From FEN-1297 sp964618785 (GTDB lineage: Bacteria > Bacteroidota > Ignavibacteria > Ignavibacteriales > Ignavibacteriaceae), in assembly GCA_964618785.1 (NCBI GenBank), contig CAZUCY010000089.1, positions 1 through 15,816 on the forward strand: DNA of 15,816 bases, read 5' to 3'. Numbering within the stretch: the first letter of the stretch is position 1; every line of letters starts with the position of its first letter. A model generated the notes under the pieces. The model searched no databases. It saw only the letters and a program-made list of their open reading frames with translations, and was not told the DNA's origin. Below, piece after piece: positions 7,724 through 13,831 of this stretch. The position numbers and the translations under genes are program-made.

Positions 7724-7780
7724 TGTCAAAGTCCAAAAGTATTCCCCAGTTTTTCTGAAATAGGCTCAAAAGTTCCCCCC
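7724..7780. mobile_element. Possible isolated IS21-like terminal region
   Basis: The stretch starts TGTCAAAG and carries two imperfect direct repeats, TCCAAAAGTATTCCCC (7732-7747) and CTCAAAAGTTCCCCCC (7765-7780), with a weaker third, CTCCAAAAGGGAC, at 7821. Arrays of (T)CAAAAGTTCCCC near the tips are what I remember of IS21-family ends in Bacteroidota. No istA or istB coding sequence and no opposite end are in the window, so at most this is a solo remnant. Confidence 0.3.
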
Positions 7781-7945
7781 ATAACTATTCTTTAGCCGCT
7801 TAGTTAATCACTATTAATAACTCCAAAAGGGACAAGTCCATTTTACCGTTTTATTTTTTTAAAGAACGGTGGCAAATAAACAACCTGCTTCTCAGCGTTT
7901 TAGGAAATTCTCGAAAAATAAAACCCTACGAAGGAGCCAATAAAT

Positions 7946-7981
7946 TGCTTACGAGCAAATCATTGCACAACAATACACGCC
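7946..7981 (-). repeat. Cassette-site-like intergenic element, copy 1
   Basis: The core CACAACAATACACGCC (7966-7981) matches CACAACGATACCCGCC at 12694-12709 in 14 of 16 positions. The left flanks also align (TTGCTTACGAGCA against TTGGTTGAGCA), and AAACCG(C)AAG follows further right in both. It lies 83 nt downstream of the minus-strand gene ending at 8064. The flank contains an inverted repeat TTGCT/AGCAA around 7946-7958. Confidence 0.5.
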
Positions 7982-8040
7982 TTCCATAAATCCGCTTTAA
8001 TAAACCGCAAGTTCCTTACCGTTTTGTGTTCTGCTTTAAT

Positions 8041-8064
8041 ATTAAATAATAATTATTATTTAAT
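8041..8064. terminator. 24-bp perfect A/T palindrome at the 3' end of the minus-strand gene
   Basis: Positions 8041-8064 form a perfect inverted repeat made only of A and T (arms ATTAAATAATAA and its complement). It abuts the stop codon of the minus-strand gene, sharing one base with it. As RNA it would fold into a hairpin of up to about 10 pairs right after the stop. It may protect or end the transcript, or be a recombination-associated palindrome. Confidence 0.4.
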
Positions 8065-8555
8065 CACATGTTACGGCTTGGTACAACAATTGCACCAATT
8101 TCTTCAAATAATTTGGAAATTTCTTTCAAATACTTTTTGTCTTCATCAATAATCCAAATAGTTCCATGATATGACAAAACAATTAACATATCTTTTAATT
8201 TATTTAATATAAGAATATCTTGATAGCTATATTCCTTGGGAAATTTTACGAATAATTCTAAAAATTTTTGAATGTCTTTTGTAACGAATTTTCCAAAATA
8301 TTTTGTTTTTTCCCAATTTTGCTTTTCCAAATAGTTTTTCCGCTTAAGATCATCCGGTCGATTATTTAAAAAATTTGGCTGCCATGAATATTTTGAATCT
8401 CTTAATCTAATTATAAAATGACTATTTTTACTTTCTATTATAGATGAGAGCAATTTTACTAATTTAAGTGTTATGACATTACCAGCAAGGCGTGTATGAT
8501 ATTCTTTTGGTAAAAATTCTTTTTTAGTTTCATAATCATAATAAATTGCAATCAT
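8064..8555 (-). CDS. Hypothetical protein, candidate immunity protein
   Basis: I place the start at ATG 8555, giving 163 aa beginning MIAIYYDYETKKEF. A longer reading from TTG at 8585 is possible, but that TTG directly follows a stop codon and has no ribosome site. ATG 8555 instead overlaps the TGA of the upstream minus-strand frame as ATGA, the usual sign of translational coupling. The protein is soluble, without signal peptide or membrane segment, of mixed alpha/beta composition, rich in Lys, Trp and Tyr, and has no catalytic motif I recognise. The upstream frame looks like the tail of a polymorphic toxin, so by position this protein is a candidate immunity (antitoxin) protein. That role is inference; the family is not recognised. 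Confidence 0.7.
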   Translation of the reverse strand: MIAIYYDYETKKEFLPKEYHTRLAGNVITLKLVKLLSSIIESKNSHFIIRLRDSKYSWQPNFLNNRPDDLKRKNYLEKQNWEKTKYFGKFVTKDIQKFLELFVKFPKEYSYQDILILNKLKDMLIVLSYHGTIWIIDEDKKYLKEISKLFEEIGAIVVPSRNM

Positions 8556-8707
8556 ATACAAAGTATCAGTAATATTTTTTTCCAATTAAAAAAATTCTTA
8601 AATGTTATCATTATTAGCCTTTTTATTTTTATAACCTCCCAATGTTCCCCACCGTGACCTTTGCTGCCGTCATGACCAAGATCTTGGCCTACAAGCCAGT
8701 TTATCAT
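8552..8707 (-). pseudogene. Truncated polymorphic-toxin C-terminal tail (candidate)
   Basis: A 51-codon frame runs from ATG 8707 to TGA 8552-8554 and includes GQDLGHDGSKGHGGEHWEV. A His/Gly-rich (G)HGGxHW(E/D)V ending is typical, in my recollection, of C-terminal toxin domains of RHS/YD-repeat and related polymorphic toxins. The remaining residues (KIKRLIMITFKNFF and on) are hydrophobic and basic. The TGA overlaps the ATG of the next gene (ATGA). Upstream in the same frame there is a TGA at 8714-8716, preceded by further open codons (KAAYNTSD), and then the sequence becomes the remnant of an opposite-strand gene. No N-terminal toxin body is present, so this is best read as a broken toxin end. 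It could also be a small intact gene starting at 8707. Confidence 0.5.
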
Positions 8708-8746
8708 ATGGAGTCAGTCACTTGTATTGTATGCTGCTTTCGATGA

Positions 8747-9253
8747 ATCATATTAATGTTTTCCAAAATAATCCAACTCGTCAATAGTAACTATGTCAAT
8801 CCTCCTATAAATTTATCCAATGCAGATGGTGATAATTACTTACCGCATATTTCTTTGTTCATGTCGCAATATATTCCGTATGTAGCAATTTACTAGATAC
8901 ATAATCAAAATGGAAAAGAAGACATATGGATGGCTTACTCCAAATATTATCAGGAATTAGGCGCCGTCAACAATCCTGTTAAAGAAGCGAATAGTTTTAT
9001 CCTGAACCAAAATTATCCTAATCCGTTTAACCCAGCAACTATTATAAACTATTCTATTCCTAAAACAAGTTTGGTTACAATAAAAGTTTATGATATACTT
9101 GGAAAAGAAGTAGCAACTTTAGTTAATGAACAAAAAATTGCTGGGAATTATTCTGTTCAATTTGATGCAGGTAATCTTTCAAGTGGAATATATTTCTACC
9201 GGATGCAGTCGGGGAGTTTTTCACAAACGAAAAAACTTACCCTTATGAAATAA
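8747..9253 (+). pseudogene. Remnant of a T9SS-secreted protein with C-terminal sorting domain
   Basis: One reading frame runs from 8747 to the stop at 9251-9253, broken by a TAG at 8894-8896. Before the stop it reads INLSNADGDNYLPHISLF then SQYIPYVAIY; after it, IHNQNGKEDIWMAYSKYY. These are continuous in sense, like a beta-propeller or BNR-type repeat of secreted Ignavibacteria proteins, so the TAG looks like a nonsense mutation. The C-terminus is a clear Por-type (T9SS type A) sorting domain of about 85 aa: NQNYPNPFNPATIINYSIP, VTIKVYDILGKEVATLVNE, SSGIYFYRMQSG and KKLTLMK. ATG 8930 would give 107 aa with no signal peptide, which could not be exported. The N-terminal body is missing; the sequence left of about 8747 belongs to an opposite-strand remnant. 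Confidence 0.75.
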
Positions 9254-9337
9254 TGAGGTAACAGGGTGTTTCTCCGCATCAGGCTATTTCGGTTCCTTAA
9301 GATATTATGAAGCTTTTCAAAAAGAGAATATCAAAAA

Positions 9338-10189
9338 CTAAACAGGATCTATGTGAACGAATACCTGTTTTATATCGGATAAACTTGATATTGCCGTCTG
9401 GACTTTTTTACCAATATCATGTGATATATCAGTAGATAAATTTTTATCAACATCAATATGAATTTCTATATGGAATTTATTTCCCACATAATACGATTTT
9501 AAATCATTTAAGCCAAGAACCCCTTCAACTTTTAAGGCAACATTAACTATTTCAAGAATCAAGCCTTCATCGGCAGATTTTCCCATAAGGTAATCAATAT
9601 TTTCCTTTGCCATGAAATAAGCCGAGCGGAAAATAAACAGTGCTATTAAAATGCCTGCAATCCCGTCAAGATAACGAAATCCTAACTGAACGCCCAATAT
9701 TCCTATTATGGATAATGTCGAAGCTAATATATCATTCCTGCTGTCAATGGCGCTTGCTTTAATTGCCGGACTTTTAAATGCTTTCCCTACATCAGTTTGA
9801 TAACGGTTTAATATAATTTTTATAACAACATTAATTATAAGAATTATATAAACCGGGGGTATAATATTTACAGGAGCAGGGTTTATAATTCTTTTTATTG
9901 ATTCTTCTATTAAATTAATACTAACTAAAGCTGTAAATAATGCAACTACGAAAACCGAAAGAGGTTGAGCCGCATAATGCCCAAATTGATGGTCATCATC
10001 GGGTTTTTTAAGTGATATTCGAACGCTGTACATAATTGCCCCTGATGAGATCATATCCGAAAGCGAATTTACTGCATCCGAAATTACTGCAATTGAGTTA
10101 GAAATTATACCTGCTGCTACCTTTATAATAAAAAGGAATATATTAGCAGCAAGAGTAAGATGAGCGGCTCGTTTTAAATCTTTTGTCAT
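9338..10189 (-). CDS. Cation diffusion facilitator transporter, predicted Mn/Fe type
   Basis: Inner-membrane divalent metal/proton antiporter of the CDF family, exporting metal from the cytoplasm. The 283-aa protein has the usual six membrane segments (about 12-30, 34-56, 76-96, 110-127, 150-170, 174-192) and a C-terminal cytosolic domain of CDF type (about 205-283, GLNDLKSYYVGNKFHIEIHIDVD). The central metal site reads N41-SLS-D45 in helix 2 and D149-SRN-D153 in helix 5. Zinc CDFs carry HxxxD in helix 5, whereas an N/D plus DxxxD set is known from manganese and iron members, so Mn or Fe efflux is inferred. The loop DDDHQFGHYAAQPLS (64-78) is family-typical. It converges on the T9SS remnant and its ATG has no clear ribosome site. 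Confidence 0.9.
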   Translation of the reverse strand: MTKDLKRAAHLTLAANIFLFIIKVAAGIISNSIAVISDAVNSLSDMISSGAIMYSVRISLKKPDDDHQFGHYAAQPLSVFVVALFTALVSINLIEESIKRIINPAPVNIIPPVYIILIINVVIKIILNRYQTDVGKAFKSPAIKASAIDSRNDILASTLSIIGILGVQLGFRYLDGIAGILIALFIFRSAYFMAKENIDYLMGKSADEGLILEIVNVALKVEGVLGLNDLKSYYVGNKFHIEIHIDVDKNLSTDISHDIGKKVQTAISSLSDIKQVFVHIDPV

Positions 10190-10211
10190 TACTAAATATT
10201 TCTGATTCTTT

Positions 10212-10432
10212 CTTTTCTATAATATACATGATAAGAAATCACGCTGTAAAAGCAGGGATATTAACAAATTATAAATTTTCATCCTTTTTAATCTACGAAA
10301 TCCTATTCCAGTTAATTAAATATCTATTTGCCCGGGTAATCCAATATCAATTAAAACAACGCCCCCGTCTGCCGTAACAAGAAAGGTATTTACCAAGGAG
10401 AACCGGATAGTTTCTATATTTTCGCCCATCAT
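10212..10432 (-). pseudogene. Truncated metallo-beta-lactamase-fold protein
   Basis: A 38-codon frame (10432 to 10316) starts ATG-ATG behind a GAGGGG-like ribosome site and reads FSLVNTFLVTADGGVVLIDI then GLPGQIDI before TAA. The strand-turn pattern N-T/Y-F/Y-L-V ... GGVVLIDxGLPG is the classic N-terminus of MBL-fold hydrolases. The HxHxDH metal motif never appears in frame. In another frame just beyond, WNRIS then IKKDENL, FVNIPAFTA can be lined up with the helix and the THAHxDH strand of such proteins, broken by several stops, so an ancient frameshifted remnant is likely. Only the 38-codon start is firmly supported. The possible decayed tail reaches to about 10212. Confidence 0.55.
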
Positions 10433-10864
10433 ATTATTATCCCCTCATTTATTGTTTTGTTATATTTCCGTAAAATACATTAAAGGACACTTTTCAAAAC
10501 TAAAAAAAAATAAAGCGAAAAGCCAGATATCACTAATGAATTCATTCAGCCTATTCTCAAGACTTAGCGGAAGCTTTCCGAGGCGGGCAATGAAAACAAA
10601 AATTTTAGCTGCAAACACCAACCCTTCCGGTGATCAATATGAATTATTTTGAAAAGCTTTGATTCAAGCACATTTTCAAAGAAATATTGCTATTTTTATG
10701 TGATATTAGGCTTGCTTTATTAAAGGCGTTTTCCTGATCGTGGCTTATTAGCTATATATGAAAGAGATTAAGGGGATATGTTAGGTTAGGGAATTAGAGA
10801 GATTCCATAACTGGGAATGTGAAAATTAAAGCGAACTATTATGTATGGAAACAGCCAGACAGGA
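10433..10864. other. Intergenic region with one weak minus-strand open frame
   Basis: This stretch of about 430 bp lies between the MBL remnant and the thioredoxin-domain gene. On the minus strand 10633-10460 is open for 57 codons (including VFAAKIFVFIARLGKLP and DIWLFALFFFSF) and ends 27 nt before the MBL start. It begins right after a stop codon and has no ATG start, so it is either the tail of a lost membrane protein or chance. The plus-strand frames here have no coding character. From 10660 to 10864 I see nothing. Confidence 0.4.
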
Positions 10865-12319
10865 TCAGTATTTATCAATTAACTTGTTCAAAATATTTTT
10901 AATTTCATCTCCCGTTGAGGGCCGCGGGGCATTTTTATCAACCAAATCTCCATTCTTGTCAATTATCATAAAAGTGGGGTAGCCTTCAAATTTCAACTGA
11001 CTTCTGAACAAATTTGTCTCATCTTCATTAAAAAAATAATTGTCTCCAGTGAGGTGACTTTTATCAATCACCTTTTCCCAATCATCTTTGTCTGATGCTA
11101 AACACAAATTAACAAACGCTACCGGTTTGTCTTTAAAGTAATCATGTAAAACAATTGCAGGCGATATTTCGCCGCGGCAAGGACCACACCAGGTTGCCCA
11201 TATATCAATATAAATAATTTTATTTTTGTATTTAGAAGAAAGTGTTTCCCAAAATCTACTTATGGTTTCTGACTTTGTGTTTGTTTTTAAATCCAAAACA
11301 GTTTCTTTATTATTTTGCTGTCTTTCGAAATTATCCTTTGTCTCTTTTAGAAGATCAAGTACTACATTACTGCTTATATTTATTAAATAATCATTCCATA
11401 AAGCCGTGATTCTTTCAAAAGAATGTTTGTCCGTACTTTTGATAGAAAATATTTCATCATAAATCATAAAATCTCTGCTGAGTCCTGGTTTTTCATTCTC
11501 AATTATATTATTTAAAACTCTTTTATCAGCGCCTGACAAATCATTTTTTTTATATAATTGTCTGAATATGGAATCTTCCCCTAAAAATTTTATCATAGAA
11601 TAAGTTTTTATATAATATGAATAAAGTCCGCTAACAATTGCAGAATCATCATCGACGGGGAATAAATCTGTATCTAATATTTCAACTTTATGTGGTTTGT
11701 ACTTTGTGTGTTGAAAAAAATATTGGCATACGTATTCAGCAAGAGTGTAAGTAATATTCTTTTTTGCCCATGTCATAAACTCTTTTGTTGCCTTATTATT
11801 TTTGTTAAATTCATTGAGTACGGAATCTTCAAGAGCTATTTGTTTTTTCAAATCACTTAAAAATTCTTTTACAGGTTTTTCATAATTTGGAACAAATGTA
11901 TTTGGATTATGAAATTGAAAAAAATCACGTATATTTTTTGAGGATAAAGAATTAGGTCCCGAAACTTTATAATTAAGAAACTGATTCTGTTTAAATAAGT
12001 CTCCATCAATTTCAATATACAAACTATCGGCAGGTTTTAAGTAAAGGAAAGCAACGCCGCTTTCATAAATTAATTCAACATCCTGGGGATGCAATAGCTC
12101 AAATTCAGTTCTAAAATTTCCCAAAGAATCCAATGTTGCAGTTTGATCAATATCTTCAATACCCATAGTTGCAATACGCAATGTTTTTGAATTGCCTTTG
12201 AAATTACTTACCCTGCCATTAATTATTACATGACCTTTGACCAGTTCTATACCTGATTTACCTTCAATAACAGTACAAGCTAATAGTATAAAAATTACAA
12301 CACAGATTAGGCTTTTCAT
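10865..12319 (-). CDS. TlpA/ResA-like thiol-disulfide oxidoreductase with N-terminal extension
   Basis: Predicted exported thioredoxin-fold protein acting on disulfides in the periplasm. The 484-aa product begins with a signal sequence (MKSLICVVIFILLACTVIEG); LLAC could be a lipobox with Cys15. Residues about 27-125 form a beta-rich domain (VIINGRVSNFKG, LDSLGNFRTEFEL, YLKPADSLYIEIDG) like the DUF4369-type N-terminal domain common in Bacteroidota TlpA proteins. A long helical middle follows (about 130-345). The C-terminal thioredoxin domain has IYIDIWATWCGPCRGE with the redox pair C378-C381 and the cis-Pro loop EGYPTF (P448). The gene stands alone on the minus strand. Substrate is unknown: it may reduce partners for cytochrome maturation or protect against oxidants. 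Confidence 0.9.
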   Translation of the reverse strand: MKSLICVVIFILLACTVIEGKSGIELVKGHVIINGRVSNFKGNSKTLRIATMGIEDIDQTATLDSLGNFRTEFELLHPQDVELIYESGVAFLYLKPADSLYIEIDGDLFKQNQFLNYKVSGPNSLSSKNIRDFFQFHNPNTFVPNYEKPVKEFLSDLKKQIALEDSVLNEFNKNNKATKEFMTWAKKNITYTLAEYVCQYFFQHTKYKPHKVEILDTDLFPVDDDSAIVSGLYSYYIKTYSMIKFLGEDSIFRQLYKKNDLSGADKRVLNNIIENEKPGLSRDFMIYDEIFSIKSTDKHSFERITALWNDYLINISSNVVLDLLKETKDNFERQQNNKETVLDLKTNTKSETISRFWETLSSKYKNKIIYIDIWATWCGPCRGEISPAIVLHDYFKDKPVAFVNLCLASDKDDWEKVIDKSHLTGDNYFFNEDETNLFRSQLKFEGYPTFMIIDKNGDLVDKNAPRPSTGDEIKNILNKLIDKY

Positions 12320-12380
12320 AGTACAGTGAACCTCTTAGTTATATTAAATAATTCTTAATCTCCCTTGTTCCATTTGCAAC

Positions 12381-12539
12381 TTAAATTAATCGAATTTGTC
12401 CTTTTGTATAATAATTCTTACTTCTTCCGGGTAGAATTTTGTTAAATTTATTTCTAATTAATATGAAAAACAAACCTATTGGATTTGAAACTATACCAGC
12501 TAATAATTTTTCCATTTCTACATTCATAGTCAGTTTCAT
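12381..12539 (-). CDS. Possible 52-aa membrane peptide
   Basis: The open frame ATG 12539 to TAA 12381 encodes a basic 52-residue peptide with one hydrophobic segment (LLAGIVSNPIGLFFILI, about 12-28) and a positively charged C-terminus (KFNKILPGRSKNYY). It lies 61 nt upstream of the thioredoxin-domain gene on the same strand. There is no Shine-Dalgarno and I recognise no family, so it could be chance, a leader ORF or a small real gene. Confidence 0.3.
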   Translation of the reverse strand: MKLTMNVEMEKLLAGIVSNPIGLFFILIRNKFNKILPGRSKNYYTKGQIRLI

Positions 12540-12806
12540 ACGATGTTTTGTTCTAGAGATAACCCTGAATAATAATATTCTCCTCGTTTATCGCTTTTAA
12601 CCGTAAAGCTAATGTCTTTAATAATAATTGTCAAGCTGAGTAATTATAAACCGTTCAGGAGGGTAGTGTAGGTTGTATTGGTTGAGCATATAACACAACG
12701 ATACCCGCCCAATTATTATTACTGCATAAAAGTGTAATGAAAAACCGAAGCCCGGCACACCAATGCAATTTTTAACTACACAGCCATCCAACAATTAAAA
12801 AATGCA
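12540..12806. other. Intergenic region carrying the second cassette-site-like element
   Basis: No gene is seen in this stretch between the lipoprotein stop (12807) and the 52-aa frame. It is less AT-rich in its right half. It holds the element at 12682-12709 and, closer to the gene, GAAAAACCGAAGCCCGG (12737-12753), whose AAACCG(C)AAG part has a counterpart next to the 7966 copy. Confidence 0.45.
12682..12709 (-). repeat. Cassette-site-like intergenic element, copy 2
   Basis: CACAACGATACCCGCC at 12694-12709 matches 7966-7981 in 14 of 16 bases, with alignable flanks (GAGCA just to the left, AAACCG(C)AAG some 30 nt to the right). It lies 98 nt downstream of the lipoprotein stop codon, in the same orientation to its gene as copy 1. 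On the minus strand it reads GGCGGGTATCGTTGTG followed by TTATATGCTCAA. Confidence 0.5.
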
Positions 12807-13601
12807 TTAATCGAGCCGTGTAACTGTTTGTGCCTTCCAATCAATTTGCCAGTCTGACGATGCAGGACAACCTGTCAGAGGCAGATTGATGTAAATGGAA
12901 AAACTTGCAACTACAGTAGTACCTTCATAGGCTCTGCAATCAAATTCAAAATTGTTGGTTAGAGTATAGAAAAGACACGTCCAACCATAAGGGAAATTCA
13001 ATGTAGAATTTGTATAATCAGATTCCATTTGAAACGTATATGTAGGAACAAAAACTGCAAATTGTTCTCGAAATGGGTTCATATAAGTAGAAGCAGCCAC
13101 ATTAGATTGTACAGGAATATTAACTGAATGCAAGTTAATTGTAAACATGCCTGCAACAGTTGCGAGAAACGGAGCTGTAAAGTTAACGGAATAAGTTTTC
13201 GGTAAACTGTTTATGTTTAATGTATCTGAGCCCGAACCGGCAGCCAAAGAAAATTGATATTCACCTGATTGTCCTGACGGTACAACTGCATAGTTACCCG
13301 CTTTTATATTGGACATTGTATATTTTCCATTTGAATCTGAAACTGCGGAATCTACAAATGCAGCCTGGTTATTTGCAAAATTAACCGTGTCTACTTTGAA
13401 ATTTATATTTACTAGATAAACCTTTATTCCGGGAAGAGGCGTATTTGTATTGGTATATGAATTATTCAGCATAACTGTTCCTGAAACAGCGCTCGAACCT
13501 GAAACAGGGGTTAAAGGGTTATTTTTGCACCCGCTTAATATTATTAGTACACATGTTAATACCGTTAAGTATTTTTGAAATTTGTCTTTTAGAATAGTCA
13601 T
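12807..13601 (-). CDS. Lipoprotein with carboxypeptidase-regulatory-like domain
   Basis: The 264-aa protein starts at ATG 13601, set by TTTTGGAG ending 6 nt upstream; an in-frame TTG at 13613 lies within this ribosome site and is unlikely to be used. The signal peptide ends in the lipobox LSGC with lipidated Cys25. Residues about 37-120 form a single regulatory-like (CarboxypepD_reg/SpaA-type) beta-sandwich: SAVSGTVMLNNS, PLPGIKVYLVN, DSAVSDSNGKYTMSNIKAGN and YAVVPSG. The remainder (about 120-264) is beta-rich with Ser/Thr/Asn-rich loops and few charges, and no catalytic residues are evident. It probably faces the periplasm or cell surface as a binding or structural lipoprotein. The gene is single on the minus strand, followed 98 nt downstream by the repeat element at 12694. 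Confidence 0.82.
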   Translation of the reverse strand: MTILKDKFQKYLTVLTCVLIILSGCKNNPLTPVSGSSAVSGTVMLNNSYTNTNTPLPGIKVYLVNINFKVDTVNFANNQAAFVDSAVSDSNGKYTMSNIKAGNYAVVPSGQSGEYQFSLAAGSGSDTLNINSLPKTYSVNFTAPFLATVAGMFTINLHSVNIPVQSNVAASTYMNPFREQFAVFVPTYTFQMESDYTNSTLNFPYGWTCLFYTLTNNFEFDCRAYEGTTVVASFSIYINLPLTGCPASSDWQIDWKAQTVTRLD

Positions 13602-13607
13602 TTTTAT

Positions 13608-13615
13608 CTCCAAAA
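13608..13615 (-). promoter_or_regulatory. Shine-Dalgarno TTTTGGAG deciding the lipoprotein start
   Basis: GGAG on the minus strand (13608-13611) lies 6 nt before the ATG at 13601. It overlaps the alternative TTG (13613), which therefore cannot be the start when this site is used. Confidence 0.7.
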
Positions 13616-13772
13616 TAAAAATCCGATTTTAATAATGGAAAACAATTAGTGGCGTTTTATGCGTATCCTTTAATTCCCCTAACTTTTTCAACTTGCATAT
13701 TGTTACTGAAAGCGATGTTTTAACTTAAATGTTTATCGGTATATAGTCAATTTAATTAACCGAGGTTTGGCG

Positions 13773-13804
13773 GATTGATAAGCTGTCGCACTTTTAGATC
13801 AATC
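13773..13804. repeat. Inverted repeat beside the hydrolase gene
   Basis: GATTGAT (13773-13779) and ATCAATC (13798-13804) form a 7-bp inverted repeat around 18 nt. It lies just downstream of the high-GC hydrolase gene, where base composition changes, and may be a hairpin terminator for that gene or part of the boundary of an acquired segment. Confidence 0.35.
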
Positions 13805-13831
13805 GACTGAAAGCTCCGGGTCCAAGCGCGT

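Larger units (their letters stand above)
7465..8063. other. Non-coding accessory region with repeat and IS-like fragments
   Basis: This stretch of about 600 bp has no convincing intact gene. Seen left to right: the hairpin above; a 19-codon minus-strand remnant at 7631-7690 (MNYEIDVIDAIKELDMKIK, preceded by an in-frame stop); a possible IS21-like end at 7724-7780; an element similar to one at 12694 (7946-7981); and a long AT palindrome at 8041-8064. The density of fragments suggests repeated insertion and decay. Confidence 0.5.

Noticed and set aside
7905..8040. Canonical integron attC site
   Set aside because: The element is placed like an attC, but the consensus RYYYAAC/GTTRRRY pair is not clearly present, so it is reported only as cassette-site-like.
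8556..8585. Ten-codon N-terminal extension (TTG 8585) of the candidate immunity protein
   Set aside because: The TTG comes straight after an in-frame TAA and has no ribosome site; the ATGA overlap at 8552-8555 is a better start.
8643..8746. Plus-strand short ORF starting MFPTVTFAAVM
   Set aside because: Reads antisense to the toxin-like frame, whose HGGEHW motif is the more convincing coding signal.
10183..10377. Plus-strand 64-aa ORF
   Set aside because: Antisense to the MBL-fold remnant and overlapping the CDF start; no coding character.
10452..10652. Plus-strand 66-aa ORF
   Set aside because: Basic, low-complexity composition with no ribosome site; its antisense frame is at least as plausible.
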